A program made the translations under genes and the position numbers. Source: Blastomussa wellsi (taxonomy: Eukaryota; Cnidaria; Anthozoa; Scleractinia; Plerogyridae). Taken from it: a stretch of DNA of 64,000 nt. The stretch spans positions 8,310,389-8,374,388 of the forward strand of contig OX393570.1 in NCBI GenBank assembly GCA_947652115.1, given 5' to 3'. The first letter of the stretch is position 1; every line of letters starts with the position of its first letter. The notes beneath the pieces are model-generated. The model ran no database searches and had not been told where the DNA came from. It worked only from the letters and a program-made list of their open reading frames with translations. Of this stretch, positions 1 through 11,100 are shown piece after piece.

Positions 1-2
1 TC

Positions 3-367
3 CATACTAACGCTTAAAGGCCATTTCCAGTCCGTACTGCGCAGTCTCGGGATTTGTGTTCATTTCTGTTTTGAATTCGTTGATACGTTACACTTCGGTA
101 ACATCGTACATGAAGTTTTTGAGTCCGCCATTACGGGTCGTTTTGTTTGGGAGTTTGCAATGAGCTGAAGCGTCGGTTTAGAATATCGTTGAGGTTCGTC
201 TGCTCTTTATTATTGTTTTGCAAGTATATCGGATGTTAATAATGACGGAAAGGTAAGTTTTTATCCCTAATTTTCATTTTGGTTTGTTTACATTTCGTCG
301 TGTGAGGCTTGATAAACATTACAGGCGGAGATTGCGCAGTATGGACTGGAAATGGCCTTTAGTATGC
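3..367. repeat. Foldback MITE-like element
   Basis: Terminal inverted repeats of about 43 bp: the left arm (3-46) contains AAAGGCCATTTCCAGTCC and the right arm (325-367) contains its reverse complement, each ending near GCGCA. The interior has no convincing reading frame. The left end lies at the window edge, so a target-site duplication cannot be judged. Confidence 0.7.
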
Positions 368-1158
368 CTCGAAAACGATATGAGATTACGCTGGAATGAA
401 ATAACTAAGTAAAGGAATCGCATATGCCGGTTAATCTATTACTGGCACGATCCACAAAGTTATCCTTTGTCAAACCTACTTTTTCTCCCGTCCACCCCAA
501 ATCGTCGGAGATGCGTTTTCAAAAGCGCACAAATTTTGAGGAGCGTTTTTAGACGGAAGTCTTGGTTTTAAAACTTTACTGTTTTACAGTATTCCCAGCT
601 GAAACTTTGTTATTCTAGGAGCTGAAAAGGAAGAAAGCGAAGATGGCGCTGGATGGAGCAGTTATGTCTATCGATGGACATCCTTTACGTAAGATTCAAC
701 CAGCGTGCTGGCCGCCAGACACGAGTGGAAGACAATGAAAGGGGAAAAGGAAATAGCCTTCAATGCAGATGCCGCGCAAATATGTCACGCCGTTCATGAA
801 GAAATTGAAATTTAAAAACAACTCTAGATCTGTGTTTGCTTCCTACATGGGTATAAAATTATGACATGGTGTGAATTATACAGCCAAACAAAAGGCTAGA
901 AAGCCATGGCTTATTTGGTGTTATCACACGGATTGAAGCAAATGGGATGTAGCAATGTTTTGACGATTTAAGGAATTTTTTTATTGCTACTTCCTCACGC
1001 AGCAAGGACTACAACAGGTCATATCAATGCCACTCAGCGTAATGTCCATTTTTCATTCAATATTTTGTTATAGAAACTATTAAAGAAATAAAAAACGCGC
1101 CAGAGCGCATAGATAACGACGAGGAGTAGCCGAGTGCTTCTCGCACTTCTAGTGTGTG
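368..1158. other. Unassigned intergenic sequence
   Basis: No gene recognised. A short stretch at about 620-690 looks exon-like, with an acceptor-like TTATTCTAG before it and a GTAAGA after it, but no neighbouring exon could be joined to it. Confidence 0.3.
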
Positions 1159-1168
1159 CTTAAAAATT

Positions 1169-1177
1169 GATAGAGGC

Positions 1178-1215
<38 letters not shown>

Positions 1216-1345
1216 AAAGTATAACAATATAATTAGGTTTTATCAACTGGGTTGATGATGTCAATTGGCCACCGTAAAGAGATTCAATTGCTGACGTTTC
1301 GAGCGTTAGCCCTTCGTCGGAGCGAATCGCCGGAGCGAAATTGTT
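1169..1345 (-). mobile_element. Solo Penelope-like terminal unit
   Basis: A 177-bp insertion flanked by a perfect 10-bp direct repeat CTTAAAAATT (1159-1168 and 1346-1355). It begins with a 40-nt leader (about 1171-1210) that is also the first 40 nt of the larger element at 3329. It then carries, in reverse orientation, the terminal sequence seen at 4425-4526 of that element, including the CGACGAAGGGCTAACGCTCG block. No coding sequence remains. The assignment to Penelope-like elements comes from the shared ends with the GIY-YIG-coding copy. Confidence 0.75.
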
Positions 1346-1419
1346 CTTAAAAATTCCCAAGTACTTATACAACTCAACAATGCACAAGTGCAAGTTCTTT
1401 ATTTCTTTTATAAAATGTT

Positions 1420-1770
1420 GAAGAAATTGCGCGCGGTCTAACTCGTGACGTAAGCAGAGTGCATTGTAACTCGTAAAGCACGCGCGTGACTTAAGCCGCG
1501 TGCTTTATGGAGCTCTATAAAATAACCGAGATACTACGCGCGCTCTCATTGGTTGATAGGTGTGTTCAGATGACAGTATGTAAACGCGGTTGTAACGTTT
1601 TAGTTTCGTGCGTATGTTTAAGAAATATTTTATAAAAGCAATAGAGTGTTTCCATAGCCTCAACGAAACACGAGGGTGTTTGGGAGAATTCTCTAAATTC
1701 TGTCTCGAGTTCTCCCAAACCCCCTTGTGTGAACTGACCAATCAAAGCGCGCGCAATCCACAATCATTTC
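1420..1770. repeat. Dispersed foldback repeat (probable)
   Basis: AT/GC-mixed intergenic stretch with a palindromic core around 1680-1715 (TTTGGGAGAA facing TTCTCCCAAA) and CCAAT/ATTGG pairs. It resembles a non-autonomous foldback repeat; its limits are not defined. The overlapping short reading frames on both strands are taken as products of the palindrome. Confidence 0.35.
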
Positions 1771-2826
1771 TATGTTTTTTTTTCAGACACGTAATAGCTA
1801 ACAACTGAAATCGTTTTATGTATTGCTTTTCAGTTTTATATACCACGAATATCTCACTCGTGACTCGATTCTCGTCTGCTGAGATTTCAAGTCAGTCGTG
1901 GTGTATTTGATAAGTAGTATAATACCTCTCGAAATCAGCGATTAACTACAATATATTTGTGGAAATCCTTTTCTTTTTAGGTTATACATGAGAATTTATT
2001 GCCACATTGGTAAAATAAAGTAAATGGAAAAATAATCTTTTTAGAATTAAATACGGGTATTGCAATTTCTACGTGGTTCCTATATTACAAGGAAGTTGGA
2101 GCCAAGACAATGTTAGGATCTTCTTTCAATAATCTTCATTCAAGTTAATAGTAGAATTAATTAATTAAGTGTTTATTCTCAAATATTTTCTTAAAGCTCT
2201 TGATGCCAAACTCATTTCTTTCGTAGCCTAAAATAGTAGTGTGTTTAAAGGAACTCTGTGTTTTCAAGTCTTAAAAGTAATCCGAATTTCTCTCTCTCAT
2301 TCATGACTATCCTTGCTAATGTTCGCTATATTTCTTACTACTTTAGTGTTTTTCAACTTTATAAAACTGTTAGTTTGTATTTTACCTCATTTGAAAGTTG
2401 TTTCGTACATCGGAAAAATGTCTTAAAATGTCATCACAAAATTCCTTTAACCAGCTACGGATTTGTATAGTTACGATGCACGTGAATGTATAGTTACATT
2501 CACCTCGACGCTAGGATTCACACATTCTTTCTTCTCCCGGGAGTCGTAAACTACACAAAAATATTTATAGCAATAAACTTGTAATAATGTGATAAAGTAA
2601 ATGATAATTTCAATTTTAATAAGGATGACGCACCAGACATCGATTGTTAAATGAATTTATTTCTTTAAAATATAGAATTTGCTGGTGCCATGTATCCTTG
2701 TCAGATATTTATTGTGAAATGATAGTGTAGGATATAGTTTAGTAAATAAAGTGCGTTCCCAAAAGTGGTCTACCTATTTCTTCCTACAGTTTTAATACAA
2801 GTTAAGAAGGCAGGTTATGAGAATAA
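1771..2826. other. AT-rich intergenic sequence
   Basis: Nothing supportable as a gene or defined repeat was seen here; short frames of 70 codons or fewer lack recognisable motifs. Confidence 0.4.
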
Positions 2827-3123
2827 CAGGTTGCCACTTATCAGAAACTAAAAAGTTCCCTGACTTTTCCCTAACTTTTCACTGACCTTTGAACAATTTT
2901 CCATCACCTTAGATTAGATAAATAAAGTTAAAGGAACAACAGAAACCACTGACCAAAACTACTGCTTCTGCACATGCTACTCGAACAGTATCAAAATCAA
3001 TCGTGTTACACCATGTTTTGCTGAAAGGAAATAAAATTCACTGACTTTTCGCTGACCTTTAACAAAATTCCCTGGCTTTTCCCTGACCTTGAAAAACTGT
3101 TTTCCCCGACCGTGGCAACCCTG
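2827..3123. mobile_element. hAT-like MITE (probable)
   Basis: Ends are near-matching inverted repeats CAGGTTGCCAC (left) and, read in reverse, CAGGGTTGCCACGG (right). Between them are repeated CCCTGACTTTTCCCTGACC-type motifs. The CAGGG-type end suggests the hAT superfamily, but an 8-bp target duplication is not clear, so the class is provisional. Confidence 0.5.
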
Positions 3124-3314
3124 AATAAAGATCAAAAGCCCTTCGGGTACTGAGCCTCGTGTCACTTTGTTATTCTTAGTCTTTGAATTTTTAGTCCAAA
3201 AAAGGGTACGAACCCTGAATACTTCAAAATTAATTAAAGAAAACCGCCCAAAACGGTAATGTTAAACATGGAAAGAATGAACAAAAGAATCTTTCATTAG
3301 GAACTCAAGGAATC

Positions 3315-3328
3315 TTACAGAGGAATGT
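3315..3328 (+). repeat. Target-site duplication, left copy
   Basis: TTACAGAGGAATGT, identical to 4527-4540, bracketing the Penelope-like element. Confidence 0.85.
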
Positions 3329-3370
3329 ATAGAGGGGGTAAGTTTCTAAGGAAACTGTGGTGCTGCGTCG

Positions 3371-4333
3371 TGCTACGTTTCCGATACTTCCTTAGCATTC
3401 CTGGATATCAAAGTTTCTATTGAAGGCAACAGTTTATGCACCAGTGTGCACTACAAACCCACAGATTCTCATAGCTATTTGTCGTATTCATCTTCACATC
3501 CATCACATGTCAAGAATTCCATTCCTTATTCTCAGTTTCTTAGACTTCGCCGTCTTTGTAGTGACGACTCTGATTTGTCCTTAAAATCAGAGGAAATGTG
3601 CAATTTCTTCGACAAACGCGGCTATCCTGCTTCTGTTGTTCAAGCGGGCCATCATCGCGCCCAGCAAATTGATCGACAGTCAGCACTACAAACGTCACAG
3701 AGAGAAAACAACGATAGAGTTCCATTCACCCTCACATTTCACCCTCACAACCACGCAGTTAAATCCATCATTCTCAAAAACTTTAAATTACTTCAAAATG
3801 ATCCCGACACTGGTAGAATCTTTTCGCAACCTCCATTAATTTCATTAAAACGCGACAAAAACATAGGTAACTTTTTAGTCAGAAGTGCATTCCAAACTAG
3901 TGATCAACCCGGAACTTTTAAATGCGCTCGCGCACGATGCAAAACATGCCCTTTCATTCACAACGTTGACAAAATATCGGGACCCAAGCGATCTATCAAA
4001 ATCACTGATCATTTCACCTGTACCTCAGCCAATGCCATCTACTGTATAACTTGCACTCTTTGCAAAAAGTTATGCATCGGCGAAACAGGGAGACGACTTG
4101 GCGACCGATTCCGAGAACACCTTCGTGACGAAGAGAAAGACGACAAAAATGCATCGAAACCGGTCGCGAGACACTTCAATCTCCCAAATCATTCTAAGCA
4201 GCATATGGCAGTCTGCGGCCTTTCCCTTCACCAAGGAAACACGGAAAGCCGTAAAACTCTGGAACAAAAATTTATTTTTCAAATCGGCACTCTTAATCCT
4301 CACGGTATCAACGAACGCTTTTCATTCAACTAA
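3371..4333 (+). pseudogene. Penelope-like polyprotein fragment with GIY-YIG endonuclease
   Basis: The frame is open from 3371 and has no proper start; the first usable GTG is at 3446, so it is a fragment of a longer polyprotein. The first part (FLDIKV, then HYKPTDSHSYL) is the C-terminal end of a reverse transcriptase. A cysteine-rich linker follows (C160, C165 and C168 counted from 3446). Last is a GIY-YIG nuclease: IYC at 198-200, CIGETGRRL at 210-218, and R222 with EH at 224-225. In the family, this nuclease nicks target DNA to prime reverse transcription. The nuclease part looks intact while the polymerase core is missing, so this is a broken gene. The frame is continuous to the stop at 4331-4333. 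Confidence 0.85.
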
Positions 4334-4424
4334 TTTATTCCGAAGTTTTCACGTTACCAGGCACCAGCCAATAGCGAAGCTCCATCTTTCTGTATATAAA
4401 AACACACGACGCACAATTCCTTGA

Positions 4425-4470
4425 TTCGCTCCGACGAAGGGCTAACGCTCGAAACGTCAGCTCTTGAATC
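4425..4470 (+). ncRNA. Degenerate hammerhead-ribozyme-like motif
   Basis: Within the element's terminal region the order CCGACGA, a short hairpin (GGGC-UAA-CGCUC), GAAAC and GUC matches the type I hammerhead layout known in Penelope-like elements (core CUGANGA...GAAA...GUC). The second core base is C instead of the expected U, so cleavage is probably weak or lost. The solo unit near 1284-1320 has the same order and the same change on the minus strand. Confidence 0.45.
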
Positions 4471-4526
4471 TCTTTACGGTGGCCAATTGACATTATCAAC
4501 CCAATTGATAAAACCAAATTATATTG

Positions 4527-4540
4527 TTACAGAGGAATGT
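4527..4540 (+). repeat. Target-site duplication, right copy
   Basis: TTACAGAGGAATGT, matching 3315-3328. Confidence 0.85.
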
Positions 4541-4590
4541 GTTGAGCACCCACATTACCTCGTGTCACGAAGTAATGTGGGTGCTCAACA
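4540..4590. repeat. 19-bp perfect hairpin
   Basis: TGTTGAGCACCCACATTAC (4540-4558) is matched by its exact reverse complement at 4572-4590 around a 13-nt loop that itself holds TCGTG/CACGA. It directly abuts the right target duplication of the Penelope-like element. Confidence 0.8.
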
Positions 4591-4929
4591 CAATTGAACT
4601 TGTCGTTACCCATTCCTCCATCTTTCGCTCCAATCATATTCCTCTTCCGTTTTCGATCCAGCCTCGTTTCCATGAGAAGGCACCCTGGGAAACCTTTTTT
4701 TTTTTTGCTACTCGGTTGTACTTTTTACAAATCGACATCGTGAAACATGGCGCGCCGGACGATTTTTCGCGCAACCTGTACTGTAAGAAATCATAGTTTT
4801 TCTAACATATTTTAACCTTTTAATTTGTATCTTAATATACTGTTAGGAACCGTTAATTTTTGGAATTAGTTCTAATATATTTACAACACGACTCCCCAAG
4901 CCGTAAGCTTTTATTACTATAGTGTTTAG

Positions 4930-5250
4930 AACAAGGTTCAATCGAGTGTCGTAAAACCAAAACCAAAGCAATTACTTTGGCCAATCACAAAGGACGGAGA
5001 CAATCCAGTGAACCAATCACAACCCGAAGTAAATACACACAACCGACACAAAGCGCGGGAAAACGTGCGCGCGCGAGTCACGATTGGTTTTGATTTAACT
5101 TCTGATTGGTGGAAAAAGGGGCGCGAAATTGCTAAACCAATCACTGGGCGAAGTAATGCAAAACCGAAGCAAACGTAGAATTACTTTTGACACTTAAGTG
5201 AAAACCGCTCTAAATAAAGGCCTTGTATTGTATTGTATAAGAAAACGACG
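4930..5250. repeat. Dispersed repeat rich in CCAAT motifs (probable)
   Basis: Several CCAATCA and ATTGGT motifs in both orientations, a GCGCGGGAAAA motif and an AT-rich end (AAATAAAGG, then TATTGTATTGTAT) look like a non-autonomous repeat. Similar phrases recur near 34240-34350. Limits are uncertain. Confidence 0.35.
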
Positions 5251-7139
5251 GTGAATTAATACATGAAAATAATCTCTTGAATCACATTATCTCGTTGATT
5301 CCCAATTATGGGTTTACCTCGGTGTAATTGTGTCGAATTCCGTTTGTTTAAACAAGAACGAGCAAAACAAAAATCTACTTACCCAACATATGAGATCAAC
5401 TCTCACTTTTCCACAGAATACAAATAACGTTTTGAAATCTTCGGTATCAACAATTCTCTTCCTTCTAGCTAGCGTGCTTGCAGTATTGCATGCCAAGACT
5501 ACAAGCAGTACATCTGTAGTCTTAGTAAATCATTGAGCAAGAAACGAAAAAGAAAACTACCCCATCGGAAAAGTGGCCGCACGATGATTGTGCAAGCAAA
5601 CTGCTCTTCTCAACCGCCTTATTCCCAATTTTCGCGCGGCCATTTTCCGCCCGCGTGTTAAGCACCTTAATAGCTCGGCAAGAAATGGTCTCATGGGGTA
5701 TCATGGACGAACTCGTGAACGTTTCACAAGATAAAAGCAAGGTCAGAGCGATCTTGTTTTTATGTACACCAGACCAACCGAATAGCAATGCAATAACCGT
5801 GGTATAACGAACTTGAACTTGTGCTACCAGTAAAGATGTGTTCTAAACTTTGTCGAGCATATCATAATTTGGTCTCAATCCCAGTTACCAAGATAAACAG
5901 AAATTTACAATTTTCTGTGTGTATTACAGCATTTTCTGCGTAAATAAACTTCATTTCGATGACCATAGTCCGCGAATTGGACGCCATTTTTATCTCTCCC
6001 GCCACGTGCAAACGGCGAGCATATTATTCCCGATCGACAGCAAACAGTTGAGCAGGAAAACTGACAGAACTTAACAATGAAACCGTGTGGAGCTTGGTAG
6101 CTGGAACACAGAGGAGAAAAATATACTGATACAGAATGTGTCTGCTGATACAGAATTTTATTTCTTTATTTGGAGAGAGCGAAAAATAAATCCCATTCCC
6201 GTTTTCGAAATTGTTCATCCCATTTTCAGTGGTTAAATTCCAATTCGTCACAGTGCAACATTCACTGAACGAAACGTATGGCTTACTGCAAAAGATTCTA
6301 CATTTCAATGAAAACTTGCACAGTAAACCTCTGATAATGGTCTCCCAGGGGTGGTGTGTGGATCGACGCAAAGCTACGCAAGGTTGGGGCGAAAAACTCC
6401 TTGCGGTTAGTTGTGGATGTTTGGCTGTAGAAGTAGTTCTCCTGGTCTTCCAGTCTGTTGTAGTTGGCGAGGAGCATTGTTTGTTCTAACATTGTTTGTT
6501 CCGTCATTCATGCCGCTTTCGATATAAAGTAAATTTCAATCATCAACAGTCAATCTTGAAAACCTCGTTTTTTGGACGCTTTTAGTAGAAGCTGCATTAT
6601 AATTATACAAAATCCTTTGAAAGACTATCGTATTGTATAGAAACTGTTTATAGATGTTTTTGCGAGCGGATGGCCAAGATCCAGATTGATAAAAACTTTC
6701 AAAAGTCGGGCCGGCATTTTCAAGTTTTCCCATTGCATCTCATATGAAATCAGTGCTAACATATTTTGCCTCGTCCTTCTGTTCTGAATTCACTTGATGT
6801 CATAAAATTAGTGATTTGGAAACGATTTGAGTATTGGCGAGGCATTAGAAGTTTAAATTTAGCAAATTCAGACCAAAAATCGTGATAAACTCCGTGATAC
6901 TTGCCAGTTTCAATCACGTTGTGTTAAAATCACTGAAATAATCTTCGTTATTTCAGATATTAGTTTTAGATCTAATTCTCCAATTCATATGCAAGTCACT
7001 TACAGATTTTTAATTTCCGCCAAACTCGGACTTACACCGGAAAAGTGGTACAAAAATACACTCCACAAGCCAAAAATGTCTGCAAGGGCGGCAACTGACA
7101 AGGTTATCCAGGAACAAATTACTTGAAGTGTTAAGTTTT
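5251..7139. other. Intergenic sequence, no gene seen
   Basis: Short frames up to about 115 codons occur on both strands, overlap each other and show no family motif. None is called. Confidence 0.4.
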
Positions 7140-7189
7140 CACTTCATAGCAGCGCCCAGGATGTAACTGTGGGCGCGCTTTACAACTGG

Positions 7190-7280
7190 CATCAGCCCAT
7201 GACGTCAAGTGCTTGACGCGCGGGCCACCCACAAAGATATTTATAAAAGCTGTGGGTGACGATAAGGGGAAATTGTGTCA
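7190..7280 (+). promoter_or_regulatory. Orphan CRE + TATA promoter-like site
   Basis: A perfect cAMP-response palindrome TGACGTCA (7200-7207) lies about 35 bp upstream of a strong TATA-like TTATAAAAG (7241-7249). GC-rich flanks contain GTGGGCGCGC and, on the other side, GCGCGGGCCACCCACA in near-dyad symmetry. This spacing would start plus-strand transcription near 7270-7280. No protein-coding exon was found downstream, so the product may be non-coding or the site may act as an enhancer. Confidence 0.4.
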
Positions 7281-7869
7281 AAGGCTTGACACTTCAACAC
7301 TCACTCGGAAATTTCGCCGTTCGTTCGATCTTGGTCTAGAACAGAACACGAACCACTTTTCATCCGTTTTAGCTCTAAGACCTGCATAAATTATTAATTA
7401 AGGGCCCGCAGACTACGACTTTAGTCGCACTTATCAAACATGTCTTTTGTCAAGGTCCCCGGAGAAAACGTCACTCCGTCGACATAGCAGGGGGCCCGCG
7501 CAATATAATTCTTGCTGACGCACCAGGAGATTACAGGAGATGACACAAGCGATTTTCTTCCCTCCCACTTGAACCTGTTATTACCCACTAGAGATCGTCA
7601 CCGGGCGCTTGCGGCTAAAAAGGTTCTAAAAGTTATTGACGCAAACGGATTTTAAGGCTGCAGTGTTACGCATGTTGAATGTGCCGGAATGAATAGTGAC
7701 GATTTTAAGGGGGCGGGATCATGTACGTGATCTTGCTAGATCACTTGACCAATACAAGTTTTAATTTGGATTCCACGCTTTATGCATTTGTGGATAATGT
7801 ATATCGGTGTTCTCAGAAGGAACAAAGGAGTTTTGTTTAACCCTCTGACTGCTCAGGGAATTGAAACTC

Positions 7870-8110
7870 AAATTTGAACGAAATGCCATCAAATTCAATG
7901 CAACTAGTACCATCCCAAAGTACTTGTCCGCAGCTTTCATTTGAATGGTCACACACTAGAGCTTCATCCGCAAACAAAAAAAAGGTTTCATTGAACCACC
8001 TTGTACAGCACAATAAACAGTACCACAAAGTACCGCTCAGTAGCTTTCATTGGAATGGTCACACAATAGGGTTTTACAAACCCAAACTTAAAAAATCAGA
8101 GCCACATTTA
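7870..8110 (-). repeat. Diverged copies of the 106-bp repeat family
   Basis: On the minus strand this shows the same unit as the array at 35056-35480: a GTGTGACCATTCAAAT-type block, then a CTTTGTGGTACTGTTTATTG-type block, in about two diverged copies. It is an isolated, older representative of the family. Confidence 0.65.
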
Positions 8111-11100
8111 TCAATGTTTTGACTCTGAGAGTTAAAGGGCTGAACTTAACAACAACATGTTCGTTTAGAAACACTGCGCGCACCATATTAGAAAGCTCCC
8201 TTGGAAGTTGATAAGCTCACTTAGTGTCGAGAAATATTGTTAGCTTAAACAACTGCTATTCGGCTTGAAAAGAAAGGCCGAAACGAAACCAGGCGAATAA
8301 CGAATATTGTAATACGCTGAAAATGCTTTGACGCGTTTAAGAGCATATTAAATAAGAACTAAAACTAGAATTGTCCAGATAATAATTTTAATCAAAGTCT
8401 TCCAAGCAGGTTAAATATCTCAGACCATTCATAATCAGAGTTTTCCATTAAGGTAAATACCTTGATGAAAAATATTGTAGATGTTCCATTTAACACGTCT
8501 TACCAAAACCTGATCCAGAAACCATTTGCCTTAGTTGTCCAAATTAAAGGCAATTTATTCTTAATGCACAGTTTTTGTATGTAAGAATCATCACTTGGTT
8601 AATCCCATTTAAGTCGAGGAATAAAGGCCAAAATATGAGAATCATCTCTTAGCCTAAAGCAACTCGCCAACCATTTGAATATAATTGCAGCACCAAAGAT
8701 CTAGGTTCGTAAAACAAGGGCTATAATAGCGTCCGAATTATTTCATCTCTAATTACAGGAAAAAATGGAAGTTTTCTTAGAAGAACGTAATAGACGCGCT
8801 TACTGGATTCTGCAATCCACGCATGGGTTACACTTGAATTGAAAACTGGCTGTTTGTTTGCGCACGTTTTCCCAAAAGCCGTGAAAGCCCAGTGATAAAT
8901 ACTGAATACAAACCGCAGTGACGTTGAGTATTACATTAAAATGAACAATATTCTACGACATAGAAAGGAAATGATCTTGCAGTGAGTCTAAAAGAAAACA
9001 GTTTCTTAAAATTTAACAGTGATAGACGAAAAACATTCCAACTTTTTTCAGCTTCGTAGCGGTTCACACTCTTCTGTTTCTTGAGCGAATATTTGACTCG
9101 CTCGTGACTTGGAGGATTCTAACGAGCTGATATTGCCCCTTGGAAGATAACGTAGTTAAAAGCATCGAGCGATGCAGAACGTGAACCATGCACTCATTTC
9201 GCTGGCTTCCTCGGAATTTTAAATTTTGTAGAAAGCCTATTTTCTTCGTTTCACTGACGTCTACAAAACCACAATGAATATTATTTGAAAAATTTATACA
9301 AATTCAAACACCGTCGAGAAACACATTTCACACGCAACGGGTTCAAGAAGGATTATTTTATTCAGAGTTGAAATTAGAGGAGCTTTGTGAGAGAAGAAAT
9401 TCCATAACTTTACGACAGAAGCGAGGGATTAGAAATAGTGAAGATTATGAAGCCGTAAAAGGCAAATTGTCTGCGGAAAAATGAGAATATTGCACGACTT
9501 ATATTGATTGTTTATAAGCTCAAGGGCTAGCTAAAGTGAGAAACTTTATTTGACGTCAAAGGGGAAGGGGAAATATTTCACATCCGAATAAACGTAATAT
9601 TTTGTTTTCACTTACAATGAAAACTTCTAAGTTTGTGTCTAACGAACTGGTAAAAACCAAACTAAAAAGAGCTACCTTTCAAAAGTACGACATTTGTAAC
9701 AGCAAGCAACAGCTAGGCCAAGCGTTTTTAGTAAAAACGTGCGAAGCTACTTTTTGAAATGAAAATAAATAAATCCACCCATTCTAAGAAACAGAGATTG
9801 AAATAAAGAATCTCCGGGTTTTGCAATTTTCACGAACACGTACAAATGTTCTCAAACACATATCGTATTATTTGCTTTGTTGAAACGAATCAATAAAAGT
9901 AAATTTTAGCCTTCTCAAAGACAACTGAAAACAAGTAGCCTATTTTACTTTTATGCTTACGATATCCGACTACAACACCCGAAAGCGCAACGCAATAATT
10001 ATATTCGTATTAATTCGCTCGACAACACAACGGCGGTGAACGAATTACTGTCGCTAAATAAAGCCGTTATGCCAGACAGTCGCTCAAAAAACCCTCCAAT
10101 ATACGTGTGCAAAATAATGTTTAGAAATAATTTTGCTTTTGATGAAGCTTTCAATATCGTTCCTACCTCGAACGGACTATACATAATTCCTTTTATATTT
10201 TTTGACATCAAAATACAGGAAATTGTCCGAAATCATCATTGTCTGATAGCTATTCAAATCGATCTTTGTCATCCACACTCGAATTGTCCACTGCGTTCTC
10301 TCGCTTATTTATATTTTACCTGTACGCACGTGAGTTTTTGAATCACCCGTTTCAAATCAAACTCCGACTGAAATCTACTCTCTCGTAAATTAGGATGAAT
10401 TCTAATGTTTTTCTGCACGTGTTGGCTTAGCTGGTAAGCGACCGGTAAACAATACAGGTGCTTGGATGTAATATTGACACAGCAAAAAACTCGACCTGTC
10501 CACTCTAAAAAAAACAGAATTGTCCAGTGTGGATTTTATCTGCTGGAAATATCGTTAACACGTCACATATGTTTCGCATTTTTATTTCTAAACCGGAGCA
10601 ATTTCAATTTTTCCTGCCCCGTCTCTCCTCCAAGTGGCGCGAAAGAAACTACGTTTATGCCACTAATTTTAATCAACTTTAATCACCAATTTTTCCCAAT
10701 GCCAAAGTCTGCACAAATATTAGCAGTTTAAGTAAATATATTTTGATTGTGGAAGAAAGGGAAGTTTTTTTGATTTACAAAACACGCAAATGTTATACGC
10801 AATATGTCCTTCTAAGAGACCAAACTTGAAGCGAACACATTTTCAAGTTTTCATTTCCTTTTAATTATCGCCGGTCAATTATGCTGGTTCTTAAACCTGT
10901 GCCAAAGAGAAACAAGGAAAATATCGTCTTAAAATCACATCAAAGTTTTGGGGAAAAATATACATATATTTTTGAATTTAGCAATTTTTGAATTTAGGAA
11001 TTAAAACCGTAAACAGATATTTACTGAACAAGAAATATTGCCAGGCGAATTAATTAAAAAAAAAAAAGGAATTCATTATTCGCGATCCGGTGTTAAGACG

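Larger units (their letters stand above)
3329..4526 (+). mobile_element. Internally deleted Penelope-like element
   Basis: A 1,198-bp retroelement copy exactly bracketed by a 14-bp direct repeat. It has a 40-nt leader (3331-3370), a reading frame ending in a GIY-YIG endonuclease (3371-4333), and a terminal region (4335-4526) whose last part recurs inverted in the solo unit at 1169-1345. The reverse transcriptase palm and fingers are absent, so the copy cannot move on its own. The leader is present, so the loss is internal rather than a simple 5' truncation. Family assignment rests on the reverse-transcriptase tail plus GIY-YIG arrangement, which is diagnostic of Penelope-like elements. Confidence 0.85.

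Noticed and set aside
10425..10465. tRNA-like A-box (TGGCTTAGCTGGTAAGCG)
   Set aside because: No B-box or cloverleaf follows; a chance match.
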